Made by a program: the position numbers and the translations under genes
Notes under the pieces: generated by a model
What the model was told of the DNA's origin: nothing
Databases searched by the model: none
Seen by the model: only the letters and a program-made list of their open reading frames with translations
Assembly: GCA_016713365.1 (NCBI GenBank)
Contig: JADJPG010000039.1
Location: 1-55,495 of the forward strand
Origin: Verrucomicrobiota bacterium
GTDB lineage: Bacteria; Verrucomicrobiota; Verrucomicrobiia; Limisphaerales; JADJPG01
Length of the DNA: 55,495 nucleotides
Reading direction: 5' to 3'
In this document: piece by piece, positions 41,638-50,375 of the stretch
Layout: the number at the start of each line of letters is the position of its first letter
Numbering within the stretch: the stretch's first letter is position 1

Positions 41638-42930
41638 ATGAACACAAATCCATCGTCCCGATCCATCACGAACTGCGATGTCGCCGTCATCGGCGGCGGT
41701 CCCGGCGGCGCGGCCCTAGCCACGTTCCTCGCCCGCGCTGGTCATCATTGCGTCATCTTCGAGCAGTCGAAATTCCCGCGCTACCACATTGGAGAATCGC
41801 TCATCCCGCACACACATGGCATTTTCGACCGGCTTGGCCTGCTGCCACAATTGCGCGCGTCCGCCTTCCCGGTGAAGCATAGCGTTCGCTTCGTGTCGCA
41901 CGGCGGAAAGGAATCCGTGCCGTTCTATTTCTCCGAGACCATTCCCGGCGAGCGCGCGCGCACCTGGCAGGTCGAGCGCAGCCAGTTCGACACCATGATG
42001 CTCGATCACGCACGCGCCGGCGGCGTCGAGGTTCACGAGCAAACCTCCATCGACAAGGTGCTGTTCGAGGATTCCCGCGCGGTGGGTGTCCAGACCGTGT
42101 CTGCGGACGGTGCCCGCTCGGAAGTGCGCGCAAAAGTCGTGGTCGATGCCTCGGGCCGCGCCTGCATCATCGGAAGGCAACTGGGCCTGCGCAGTCCGTT
42201 GCCTGAACTCCGGAAAGCTTCGGCGTGGGGCTACTTTCGCGGCGGCAAGCGACTGCCCGGCATTGACGCCGGCGAGACCACCATGTTCCTCATCCCTGGT
42301 GGCGGCTGGTTCTGGTACATCCCGTTGCCCGACGACATGGTCAGCGTCGGCATTGTGGCTGATCCGGAATACGTGTTCTCCGAGTCCGACGACATGGAAG
42401 CCGCGTTCACCCGCGAAGTCGCCAAGTGCGCCCCATTGGCTGACCGGCTCTCCGCCGCCACGCGCGTGGGACCGGTGCGCGGCTCACGTCATCTCGCCTA
42501 CCTGAACCGCCAGACCTGCGGCGACGGCTGGGTGATGATCGGTGACGCCCGCGCGTTCCTTGACCCGATCTATTCGTCGGGCCTTTACCTCGCGCTGGGT
42601 TCGGCCGAACTCGCCGCGCAGTGCATCGACGACGCCTTGAAGAACAACGACGTCTCCGCCGCGCGATTGGGGGCCTTCGAACCGGCGCTCTGGAAAGGCG
42701 TCGATGTCGTGCGCCGTCTCATCCACGCCTTCTACGATCCGAACTTCAGCTTCCCGAAATTCGCCGAACGCTTCCCGGAACATCGCGCCGCGCTCATCGA
42801 CTGCCTGATCGGCGACGTGATCAAAGACATGAGCGCCTTCACCGCCGCGCTGGAGCAAATGACACCGCCGCCGCCGCCCCTGGGCAGCAACATCCCAAAG
42901 TCAATCGCGCCCCAGATGGCGAGCGTGTAG
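41638..42930 (+). CDS. FAD-dependent oxidoreductase (halogenase/geranylgeranyl reductase-like)
   Basis: A 430-residue flavoprotein. The dinucleotide motif is VAVIGGGPGGAALATFLARAG, followed by FPRYHIGESL (the GES motif of the tryptophan halogenase branch), VVDASGRACIIGR, and GWVMIGDARAFLDPIYSSGL. The halogenase WxWxIP lysine context is replaced by GGWFWYIPLPDD, which is seen in related non-halogenating oxidoreductases. The substrate cannot be named. It lies 21 bp after the HemN-like gene and probably shares its FNR-box promoter, so a role in tetrapyrrole or quinone modification is worth considering, though this is only inference. Confidence 0.82.
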   Translation: MNTNPSSRSITNCDVAVIGGGPGGAALATFLARAGHHCVIFEQSKFPRYHIGESLIPHTHGIFDRLGLLPQLRASAFPVKHSVRFVSHGGKESVPFYFSETIPGERARTWQVERSQFDTMMLDHARAGGVEVHEQTSIDKVLFEDSRAVGVQTVSADGARSEVRAKVVVDASGRACIIGRQLGLRSPLPELRKASAWGYFRGGKRLPGIDAGETTMFLIPGGGWFWYIPLPDDMVSVGIVADPEYVFSESDDMEAAFTREVAKCAPLADRLSAATRVGPVRGSRHLAYLNRQTCGDGWVMIGDARAFLDPIYSSGLYLALGSAELAAQCIDDALKNNDVSAARLGAFEPALWKGVDVVRRLIHAFYDPNFSFPKFAERFPEHRAALIDCLIGDVIKDMSAFTAALEQMTPPPPPLGSNIPKSIAPQMASV

Positions 42931-42963
42931 AGCCAAAACTTGCGCATCCACCCAAATCCTTCC

Positions 42964-43518
42964 ATGCACACACATCGTAACTCGATCTCTCGGTCGTTGA
43001 CGGTGGTTGTAGCGGGATTAGCGGTAGCACTGATATGGGGCTGCGCTACATTGCAGCCCAAGCCTTCGCCGCCTATTTCCAAAGGACCATATCTTCAAGT
43101 GCCCGGCTCCGACACGATGACCGTGATGTGGGAGTCCCCCACCAATCATCCGGGCGCGGTTTACTTCGGTTGCGAGGCTCGCCTGGACCAGCGCCTCGGC
43201 CGAATCACACCCCGGAGACTGAGTGGTGTTTCTCCATTCCGGCGTACGAATGTCGTCGCTCGTCTCACCAATGGCGTGATGGTGATGAATACCAATGTTG
43301 TAAAGGGTTTCGTCACCAACAGCCACTACGTCTATCAGGCGACGTTGACCAATCTCCAGCCGGGTGCCCTTTACACCTACGCAGTTGAACTGGCGGGACA
43401 ACGGACATCGCCCAAAGCATTTAGCACCTTTAGCGCGAAGCCAGACTCCGTGAGGTTCGTGGCTTATGGTGATTCGCGGAGCAACCCCAAAGTGCATCGC
43501 GCCGTCGCGCAGAGCTGA
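42964..43518 (+). pseudogene. Purple acid phosphatase-like lipoprotein, N-terminal remnant
   Basis: About 185 codons. The lipoprotein signal SLTVVVAGLAVALIWGCATL has a lipobox cysteine, followed by a fibronectin-like N-terminal domain of purple acid phosphatases (KGPYLQVPGSDTMTVMWES; TLTNLQPGALYTYAVEL) and the first metal motif VRFVAYGDSRSNP. The frame ends at TGA 43516. Past it the same frame reads DTPEFVLHPDL, where HTGDL would be expected, so the second metal motif is damaged by a small deletion. The C-terminal half is in another frame. Confidence 0.65.
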
Positions 43519-43616
43519 GACACGCCGGAGTTCGTCCTGCACCCGGATCTGGGACTACATTCCGTCGAAGGAGTTCTTTTCGAGCCTGTGGCGTAGGGCG
43601 GACGACGCACCTTTCG

Positions 43617-44309
43617 GGCAATCACGAGGAGGACTTAAAGAACTATCTCGCCTACTTCCCGATGCTGGGCACGAATCGCTGGTATTCGTTCGACGCTGGA
43701 CCCGTCCACGTGCTTGCGCTCGACTACCATTTCGAGAAAACGACCAGTGCGCAGTTCAAATTCGCGCGGGAAGACCTGCTGAAGTCAACAGCTCCATGGA
43801 AGGTCGTATTCGTCCACAATCCCGTATTCAACTACGGACATCACAACTCGGGCTGGGGCCACCAGAGCTACCTGCCTCTTTTCCGGGAAGCCAGAGTGGA
43901 CCTCGTATTGTCCGGACACAGCCACATGTATGAGCGCTTTCGTCCCGTCGCGCCAACCAACCAACCCGGCGCGTGGGCCGTCACCTGCATCACGACGGCA
44001 GGCGGCGGCGCTGAACTACACCGACCGCACACGCATCCGGCGCAGGCAGTGGCCATCTCGACAAATCATTTTACTCTGTTCGATGTCACTCGTGAGACGC
44101 TGCGCGCCCGCGCGATTCGCGTGGACGGTGTGGAGATTGACGCCTTCGAAATCCGCAAGCCCGGCGGACGTCAAGCCGCGGAATATCTGGCTCAAGTTTA
44201 TCCCGAGGAGATGCTGAAGCCCACGAGCGGACCAATGCTCGGCAGGCCGCGACGCCGCCGGAACCACGGCGGTGCCATGTTGACTCGCCAACACTCAAAA
44301 TTAACCTGA
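43617..44309 (+). pseudogene. Purple acid phosphatase-like protein, C-terminal remnant
   Basis: It begins with the metal motif GNHEED (43617 on) and continues LKNYLAYFPMLGTNRWYSF, VVFVHNPVFNYGHHN and the last metal motif VLSGHSHMYERF. Between the two halves a third frame carries IWDYIPSKEFFSSLW. At least two frame changes, a stop and a missing stretch therefore separate the halves. Several lesions in 120 bp argue for real decay rather than one sequencing error. Translated alone it would start at 43662. Confidence 0.65.
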
Positions 44310-44331
44310 TCCAGTCGACCTCGAAATTTCC

Positions 44332-44658
44332 TTGGCCCCTGAATCCACGGAGTTCTATGTCGTCAAGGAACTGCCCCTTCATGTCATGACGCCACGCCCG
44401 GGTACGACCAACCAAACCGTCTGGGTAACAGTGCATGCCATCGGCGGAAGAAAAATCAAAGGGCCGGAACTAGATCCGCCCTTGGTTTTCAAAGCCCGAG
44501 TTCTTACCGAGAAGGGAGAGACGCTCGCTTATGGGCCACTTTCGCGAACCTCAAAGACTGCGGCCAGCTTGGTGAACATGCTCGTCCATGACGACTCTAC
44601 TTCATTCCAAAACACAGATGCCCCACACTCCAGGCACCATCCGCTCATGGCGCGTTAA
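44332..44658 (+). CDS. Possible fragment of unknown protein
   Basis: A 109-codon open stretch from a TTG start. The peptide looks coding-like (TEFYVVKELPLHVM; TNQTVWVTVHAIGG; DPPLVFKARVLTEKGE), with a beta-sandwich flavour, but no family is recognised and no ribosome site is seen. The frame is open only from just upstream (TAA near 44311). It could be the tail of a decayed gene next to the phosphatase remnant. Confidence 0.3.
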   Translation: MAPESTEFYVVKELPLHVMTPRPGTTNQTVWVTVHAIGGRKIKGPELDPPLVFKARVLTEKGETLAYGPLSRTSKTAASLVNMLVHDDSTSFQNTDAPHSRHHPLMAR

Positions 44659-45209
44659 ACCATTACATGCTGACGGCCGCCCATTCCATACCCAGTTGAA
44701 AACAGTCCGTACGAAACTGGCCTTTCATAGGAGATCAATCTTGCTCGCAGCCTGCGCCAAACGAAGTCTTCTGTGCGGGAGACATCTCGTTACGCGCGGA
44801 GCTGCGGGCATTTAAGACGAGCGGAACCTGCTCGCGAAATTGGGAGAATGACTTTCGCTGATGCATGACAAATCCACCATGAACGACTCAGAGGGTGAGC
44901 ATTCGCTCGATGAACGCAGCAAGACGTACCGAGAGGGGTGTATTACCGCCTGTGAAGATCGTGGTCTAATTTGAAGGCCCAGACGTATCTTGAAACTTGA
45001 AAGCGATTCTTCTGACTTGAGCAGCTCAATTCTAAGGGCGACTCCAATTCTCCAATTCTTTCGAGATCAGATTTGATACTGCCATCTGATACTGTTTGCG
45101 TTTTATGGAGCCTAAAATGGCTAAAAGCAGCTAAAGACTAAAGTGAGAAAAGTCCCGAAAAACAAGGGCAATCAAGGGGTGCTAAAGCCAGCAAAAGGGG
45201 TGGGAGCAT
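44659..45209. other. Gene-poor stretch, lower GC than surroundings
   Basis: No credible gene in 550 bp. Codon-like traces such as SLDERSKTYREGC (about 44906) suggest remnants. The part at 45000-45200 is visibly richer in A and T (tttatggagcctaaaatgg; gaaaaacaagggcaatc) than the rest of the window. Together with the tRNA fragment that follows, it looks like a scar of an integrated element. Confidence 0.45.
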
Positions 45210-45248
45210 TTTCCAGGCGTGTGCCTTAAACCACTCAGCCATCTCTCC
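45210..45248 (-). tRNA. Truncated tRNA-Ser(GGA), 5' half only
   Basis: Minus strand from 45248: GGAGAGATGGCTGAGTGG, then TTTAAGGCACACGCC and TGGAAA. This is the acceptor 5' arm, D-arm, 5' anticodon strand and anticodon GGA of a bacterial tRNA-Ser. Downstream, no CGTGT-type pairing strand, variable arm or T-arm follows, so it cannot fold as a tRNA. It ends in the anticodon loop, a usual crossover point of tRNA-targeting integrases. Confidence 0.6.
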
Positions 45249-45399
45249 ACCGAGCGGCCATAATGTGGAGAAGCGGGCGCTTTGAGGCAACGCTTTTTCT
45301 GCATGGCGCATGGTTCGGCGCTTCGGCTGGCCAGCCAGCGTGAATTCCCGGCTGGCCATGGCGTCGGATTATTCGTTCAATCGCGACATCAATCACTCA

Positions 45400-46197
45400 A
45401 TGAAAACCATCAGCCTTTTCCTCGTGCTCCTGACCGGAGCGGTTGTCCTGCCGTCGTCCGCACTCGCCGCCACCAAGCCGTTGCGCGTGCTGCTTATCAC
45501 CGGCGGTTGCTGCCACGATTATGGCAAGCAGAAGGATTTGCTGAAGGAAGGGATCGAGAAACGCGCGAACGTGGAGGTCACGCAGGTTCACAGCGAGGAC
45601 AAGAGCACCAAGGCGCGCTTCGAGATGTACGAAAAGGCCGACTGGGCCAAGGGCTACGACGCGGTCATTCACGACGAATGCTCCGCGGATGTGAAGGACA
45701 TGCCGTACGTGCAGAACATTCTCAACGCGCACAAGGGCGGCGTCGGCGCGGTGAATCTGCACTGCGCGATGCATTGCTATCGGACCGGCACGGATGACTG
45801 GTTCCAGTTCGTCGGCATCCAATCAACCGGCCACGGCCCGCAGCTGCCGATCGCCATCAACTTCGTCGACAAGGATCACGGCATCACGCGCGGTCTCGAA
45901 GACTGGACGACGATCAACGAGGAGCTTTACAACAACATCAAGATCTTCCCCACCGCGCATCCGCTCGCCCGGGGCAAGCAGGTCGTGAAACGCAAGGACG
46001 GCACTGAAAAGACCGAGGACGTGGTGGTCGCCTGGGCCAATGAATTCGGCAAAGGCAAAGTCTTCAGCACCACGCTCGGGCACAACAACGGCACGGTGGG
46101 CGATCCCCGTTATCTCGACCTCGTGACCCGCGGAATCCTTTGGTCCTGCGGGAAACTTGGCGCCGACGGCAAGCCCGCGGCCGGCTACGCAAAGTAG
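45400..46197 (+). CDS. ThuA-like domain exported protein
   Basis: A 265-residue protein from ATG 45400, where the signal peptide starts (MKTISLFLVLLTGAVVLPSSALA). ThuA fold markers: LRVLLITGGCCHDYGKQ, YDAVIHDECSADV, GGVGAVNLHCAMHCYR, VVVAWANEFGKGKVFSTTLGHNN. It is distinct from the ThuA protein at 31205 and carries several cysteines (GGCCHD; HCAMHC). Such proteins occur in PVC sugar-catabolic loci; here it stands alone, between an integration-scar-like region and a DUF2569 protein. Confidence 0.87.
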   Translation: MKTISLFLVLLTGAVVLPSSALAATKPLRVLLITGGCCHDYGKQKDLLKEGIEKRANVEVTQVHSEDKSTKARFEMYEKADWAKGYDAVIHDECSADVKDMPYVQNILNAHKGGVGAVNLHCAMHCYRTGTDDWFQFVGIQSTGHGPQLPIAINFVDKDHGITRGLEDWTTINEELYNNIKIFPTAHPLARGKQVVKRKDGTEKTEDVVVAWANEFGKGKVFSTTLGHNNGTVGDPRYLDLVTRGILWSCGKLGADGKPAAGYAK

Positions 46198-46315
46198 AAT
46201 CCGGCTCATCTTCCAGCCAAAATACGGTTAAGGCTCTCATCATCCGCTCCGATGAAGTGGGGAAGTCTGTCTCCGTTGGAGACATCAGAACCCATCCACA
46301 GGATGATGAAGTGCC

Positions 46316-47044
46316 ATGAATCACGAGCCTCAGCTTGAAGGCGGCCCACGAGGAACTGCTGCCACCAAACTTTTCGGAGTCGTCTCCGCAGATGTCGCCA
46401 TGGCAGTTGGTGCCTGGCTGCTTTGCCTGACCGGGCTGATGTCCCTCTTTACTCCATCCACCCTTCCCTCGGCCGCGATCCTTCGGCTGGCGTTGGTTGG
46501 AACGGGTTTCGCACTTTACGGCTATGGACGGACGCAGAAACAGCGCGACGCCCAGGCGAAGGTGGGCGCGAGCGAAACCCAGATGGTTCGCGGACTCGGC
46601 GGCTGGTTGATCGCCCTTGCCGTCCTCATCGGTGTGACTCTCGTGTCCGCCGTGGTTCAGGCCGTCACTGACATTCCGCTCATCGCCGAAGGGAAAGTCT
46701 GGGCCGCCTACACAACGCCGGGACAGCCCGCATACCATCCAGGCTGGGCGCTTCTGCTCACTCTCGACTGGGGCACGAATCTCTTCGTCATCGTGTTCTT
46801 CCCAGTTCTGCTCTCGCTCTTTCTTCAGCGCCGGCGAGCTTTTCGAGCGTTCACAGTCGGCACTCTTGTTTTTCTCGTCATCCTGTCGGCCATGCGCCTG
46901 TGGCAGGTCAACTACGTTCCGCACATCCCGAACGACGCGCAGGCTTCTCAGTTCTGGGCCCTGATCATGACGCTGGGCAATGCGACGATCTGGATTCCTT
47001 ATCTGCTGAAGTCCAAGCGCGCCCGCATCACCTTCGACCAGTAG
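46316..47044 (+). CDS. DUF2569-like integral membrane protein
   Basis: A 242-residue protein with six or so hydrophobic helices (VAMAVGAWLLCLTGLMSLF; GGWLIALAVLIGVTLVSAVV; NLFVIVFFPVLLSLFL; AFTVGTLVFLVILSAM). The RGLGGWL opening and the ending IWIPYLLKSKRARITF match the DUF2569 pattern; the N-terminal 75 residues with two extra helices are additional. Function unknown. It converges with the esterase gene, 4 bp between stops. Confidence 0.75.
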   Translation: MNHEPQLEGGPRGTAATKLFGVVSADVAMAVGAWLLCLTGLMSLFTPSTLPSAAILRLALVGTGFALYGYGRTQKQRDAQAKVGASETQMVRGLGGWLIALAVLIGVTLVSAVVQAVTDIPLIAEGKVWAAYTTPGQPAYHPGWALLLTLDWGTNLFVIVFFPVLLSLFLQRRRAFRAFTVGTLVFLVILSAMRLWQVNYVPHIPNDAQASQFWALIMTLGNATIWIPYLLKSKRARITFDQ

Positions 47045-47048
47045 TCGA

Positions 47049-49157
47049 TCAACGCCGGGTAGCCGCCCGCCATTCGAACCGTCCTCGCCTGCCGGCAAGC
47101 GCAGAAACTCTCGCAGGATAGTCCCACGCCGTCGCATCGTCAGAGGCGACATTCACCACACAACGCTCCGCCGCGAGCGCCAGCAGTTGCGGAACGTCGA
47201 GCACCCGCAGCACGTTCAAGTAATCCGGCTCCCGCTCGAACGATACGGTCGGTCGGTCGAGATCCAGTCGCTTGACTGAATCCTCAAAGACCGCAGCGCA
47301 CGCGGCGTTGACGGCCATCACGCCGGAAGCCACAAGGCTCAACTCCGAGGAACTCAACGCTGGCACCAATCGCATGGCCCGGCACGCCTGCCGAACATCC
47401 CAGACGCGCATCGAGTCCAGCGTTTGCCCCAACAGCATGAAGCGCCGGCGAATCTGCACGATGCGACGCTGGTCCGCACTCCATGCGTTCAGCCCGATGC
47501 CCCGCGGGGCGAAGAACACGACCGCGACGTCGTCTGCCGTCAACTTCCGCAACGCTTTCTGCGCGTCAGCGGACAGCACGGGACTCGAGCTCGCGAGCAG
47601 GGACGATTCTTCCGCCAGCGCATCGCCAAAGACGCTCCGCAACTGCGCCAGTTCCTGACTCCATTGAACGTCGTCGAGAACTCGAAGCGAGGTCTTCCTC
47701 GCGGATGGGGTGCCCGTCTTGCTGAGCACATACAGCCGCAGTCGCATCGTCGGTTCGCTGTTGAAATCGAATCCCTCCAGCGTCAGTCCAGCGACCGAGC
47801 GGGTGAACTTTCGTTCAACGAGCAGAGGCGCCGGCTCGGTCGGCCACCCGGCGAAGCTGCGTTCGAGCAATTCCTGCTTCCAGCGCGCGGCGAGCGCAGA
47901 CCATTCCGCTCGATTCGGGGGAACGGGCGCGGCAGCGGCCTTCGCCACGAACGTCGCGTGGATGTTCGTATTCACGGCGTCGACCGGAAGCGTTCGGAAG
48001 ACTTTCAGTTCCTGCGGTGAAAACCGTCCGGTCGGCGAAAGGTCGACGATCGGATCTACACCCTTCAAATGCGCATTGAACCAGCGGAATACTGGTACCT
48101 GCAGATCCTGCGTGTCCTTGTGCGGGCCCGGCGCGATCACGAGACCAAGGTTCGTTGACGCGCCGAAAAGTTCATAGATGCGCCGAGTCTGGTCATGCAC
48201 GCGCACTACGCCATCGAGCGGGAAGATCGTGTCGGCATCCGTGTTCACGATGAGCAACGGCCTCGGCGCCACCAACGCGGCGATTTGCGCGTAGTCCCAG
48301 CGCCGCGTGTTCACGGTGAACATGCAATCGCAATGCCCTTCCACCGTTCCGTCGATGACGTGGTTGTGCAGATCGGTGATGCCCGCGGTCGGAGCGACGG
48401 CCTTGATGCGATCATCAATCGCAGCAATCCACCAGCTATAGGCGCCGCCACCAGAACGGCCCGTGGCGCCGAAGCGGTTCGTGTCCACCTCGGGCCGCGT
48501 GCTCAGATAATCCAGCGCACGAACGCAGTTCCATGCCTCGACCCCCGCAGGCGAATAGCCGCGGCTGTTCCACCACCACATTCCCTCGCGATACGTGCCG
48601 TGATGAAGTCCGAGAATCTCGCCGAGCTGCAACGTGTCCACGACCAGGCAGACGTAGCCGCTGCGCGCGAACCACGCGCCGTAGTGTTGATACAGCGCCT
48701 TGTTTCCGTAGCTGACGCCGTTGGAAATGACGCCACCGTGGCCGTTGAGGTAGAGGATGGTGGGCGCGGGCTTCGACAGGTTCTTCGGCACATAAAGATT
48801 CGCGGTGACGTAGAGTCCGGGCAGCGACTGGAAGTGGAGGTTCTCGACGGTGAACTCTTCGCGTTCGAGCTTTCCCGTCACGGTGACGCGCAGATCGCCG
48901 CGAGGTGGTGGCGGATTCAGCCCGAGCATGTCGATCAGTTCGCGACGATATTCTTCGCGCCGCGACTTCCAGTCATCGAGCGAACGAATGTCCGCAAGAC
49001 AGCGGGCGGACAACTTCTCCGTCTCGGCGCGGAATGTCTCGGCCAGCATCCGGTCGCCCGGAGTTTTGATCGCCAGAGGGTAATTGGCCGGTGTGGCCAG
49101 GCGAATCGTAAGGAGGAGTGTGCCGAGGACCAACAACTGGACGCCGGGGAATTTCAT
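47049..49157 (-). CDS. Large exported alpha/beta-hydrolase (acetyl xylan esterase/dienelactone hydrolase-like)
   Basis: A 702-residue protein from ATG 49157 with signal peptide KFPGVQLLVLGTLLLTIRLATPA. The hydrolase domain covers about residues 100-390: PTILYLNGHGGV (oxyanion region), DTLQLGE, nucleophile elbow GATGRSGGGAYSWW, acid in NTDADTIFPLDG and His in PGPHKDTQDL. The rest, about 400-700, is a second hydrolase-like or accessory domain without clear motifs. This layout is common among PVC exported esterases that deacetylate polysaccharides. Substrate not determinable. It is divergent from the SDR gene. Confidence 0.85.
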   Translation of the reverse strand: MKFPGVQLLVLGTLLLTIRLATPANYPLAIKTPGDRMLAETFRAETEKLSARCLADIRSLDDWKSRREEYRRELIDMLGLNPPPPRGDLRVTVTGKLEREEFTVENLHFQSLPGLYVTANLYVPKNLSKPAPTILYLNGHGGVISNGVSYGNKALYQHYGAWFARSGYVCLVVDTLQLGEILGLHHGTYREGMWWWNSRGYSPAGVEAWNCVRALDYLSTRPEVDTNRFGATGRSGGGAYSWWIAAIDDRIKAVAPTAGITDLHNHVIDGTVEGHCDCMFTVNTRRWDYAQIAALVAPRPLLIVNTDADTIFPLDGVVRVHDQTRRIYELFGASTNLGLVIAPGPHKDTQDLQVPVFRWFNAHLKGVDPIVDLSPTGRFSPQELKVFRTLPVDAVNTNIHATFVAKAAAAPVPPNRAEWSALAARWKQELLERSFAGWPTEPAPLLVERKFTRSVAGLTLEGFDFNSEPTMRLRLYVLSKTGTPSARKTSLRVLDDVQWSQELAQLRSVFGDALAEESSLLASSSPVLSADAQKALRKLTADDVAVVFFAPRGIGLNAWSADQRRIVQIRRRFMLLGQTLDSMRVWDVRQACRAMRLVPALSSSELSLVASGVMAVNAACAAVFEDSVKRLDLDRPTVSFEREPDYLNVLRVLDVPQLLALAAERCVVNVASDDATAWDYPARVSALAGRRGRFEWRAATRR

Positions 49158-49281
49158 GCGGGCGAGAATGTGGCGTCGCGAAAGCTCTCGCAAGTCCCGA
49201 GGCGGGCGGAAGGACTCGACGACAACGGATTCCAGGGCGATACGCTTTGCCTTCGCCTGGCAATGCGGGTCTACTGCGGCG

Positions 49282-50193
49282 ATGCGCGTGTTGATTGTGG
49301 GATGCGGTTACGTGGGAATTCCGCTCGGCGCCGAGTTGGTGAAGCTCGGCCACGAAGTTTTCGGACTGCGCCGCAGCGCAGACGGCGATGCCGAGCTCAC
49401 GGCGGCCGGCATCAAGCCGCTGGTCGGTGACATCACGCGCGCGGAAGATCTCGCCAAACTTCCGGGGCCGTTCGACTGGGTGGTAAACACCGTTTCCTCC
49501 AGCAAAGGCGGGGAGGAAGAGTATCGCCAGGTCTACCTTCAGGGAACTCGCAACCTCATCGAATGGCTCGGGCCAACGGCGCTCAAGAAGTACGTCTACA
49601 CCAGCAGCACCAGCGTCTACGGCCAGACGGACGGTTCCGTCGTCAAGGAATCCAGCCCCACCGAGCCCGCCAGCGCGACCAGCAAGCTGCTGGTGGAAAC
49701 CGAGAATCTCCTGATCAACACCGCGCAAACCCAGAAGTTCCCCGCCGTGGTCTTGCGCGTCGCCGGCATCTACGGTCCGGAACGCGGCCATCTTTTCCTC
49801 CAGTATTTGCGAGGCGAAGCGCGCATTGCCGGCAAGGGCGAACGCATCATCAACATGATTCACCGCGACGACGTGGTGACCTCCATCATCGCGGCCCTGA
49901 AGAGCGGCCGCGCGGGGGAAGTTTACAATGTCAGCGACGACGAGCCGGTCGCGCAGATCCATTTCTTTCGCTGGCTCTCCGAAACGCTCGGCAAATGGAT
50001 GCCACCTTTCGCGACGGAGGAGGAGAACGCCGCTCGCAAACGTGGCCTGACGAACAAGAAGATTTCCAACCGCCGCTTAAAGATGGAACTGGGCGTGGCG
50101 CTCAAGCACCCGACCTTCCGGCAGGGTTACACCGCGGAGATCCTTCGCCTCGAACGATCCGGCGGCCTCGACATCAAACCCGACGTTCGATAA
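49282..50193 (+). CDS. Atypical extended SDR, NAD-dependent epimerase-like
   Basis: A 303-residue protein from ATG 49282, directly before the Rossmann motif MRVLIVGCGYVGIPLG. Extended SDR landmarks: VGDITRAEDL, KYVYTSSTSVYGQTDG, LRVAGIYGPERG and INMIHRDDVV, the last typical of YeeZ-like proteins. The YxxxK catalytic pair is altered: the lysine in SATSKLLVE has no tyrosine four residues before it. Epimerase activity is therefore doubtful. The frame is open further upstream, but that part has no motif and overlaps the divergent esterase. It precedes gap by 180 bp. Confidence 0.82.
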   Translation: MRVLIVGCGYVGIPLGAELVKLGHEVFGLRRSADGDAELTAAGIKPLVGDITRAEDLAKLPGPFDWVVNTVSSSKGGEEEYRQVYLQGTRNLIEWLGPTALKKYVYTSSTSVYGQTDGSVVKESSPTEPASATSKLLVETENLLINTAQTQKFPAVVLRVAGIYGPERGHLFLQYLRGEARIAGKGERIINMIHRDDVVTSIIAALKSGRAGEVYNVSDDEPVAQIHFFRWLSETLGKWMPPFATEEENAARKRGLTNKKISNRRLKMELGVALKHPTFRQGYTAEILRLERSGGLDIKPDVR

Positions 50194-50305
50194 GTCGAAT
50201 CCACCTCCATTCGAGCGTCGGCAGGCGCTAATGGCAGACCGGACAATTTCTCATAAAGTGGCAGCAAACCATGCAGCCGGCGCTTTTGGACCACGCAAAT
50301 CGTCG

Positions 50306-50333
50306 TTGACGGTGGGGGGTTCACGGGTAACAT
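50306..50333 (+). promoter_or_regulatory. Predicted housekeeping promoter of gap
   Basis: TTGACG (50306-50311), 16 bp spacer, TAACAT (50328-50333). The predicted start near 50340 leaves a leader of about 36 bases before the gap ATG. Confidence 0.55.
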
Positions 50334-50375
50334 CGCGCGCCTAACTTTTAGTAACCGCAACGAAAGAAACAAACT

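Noticed and set aside
45138..45359. 73-codon minus-strand frame containing MAEWFKAHAWK
   Set aside because: This peptide is the translation of the tRNA-Ser 5' half, not a protein.
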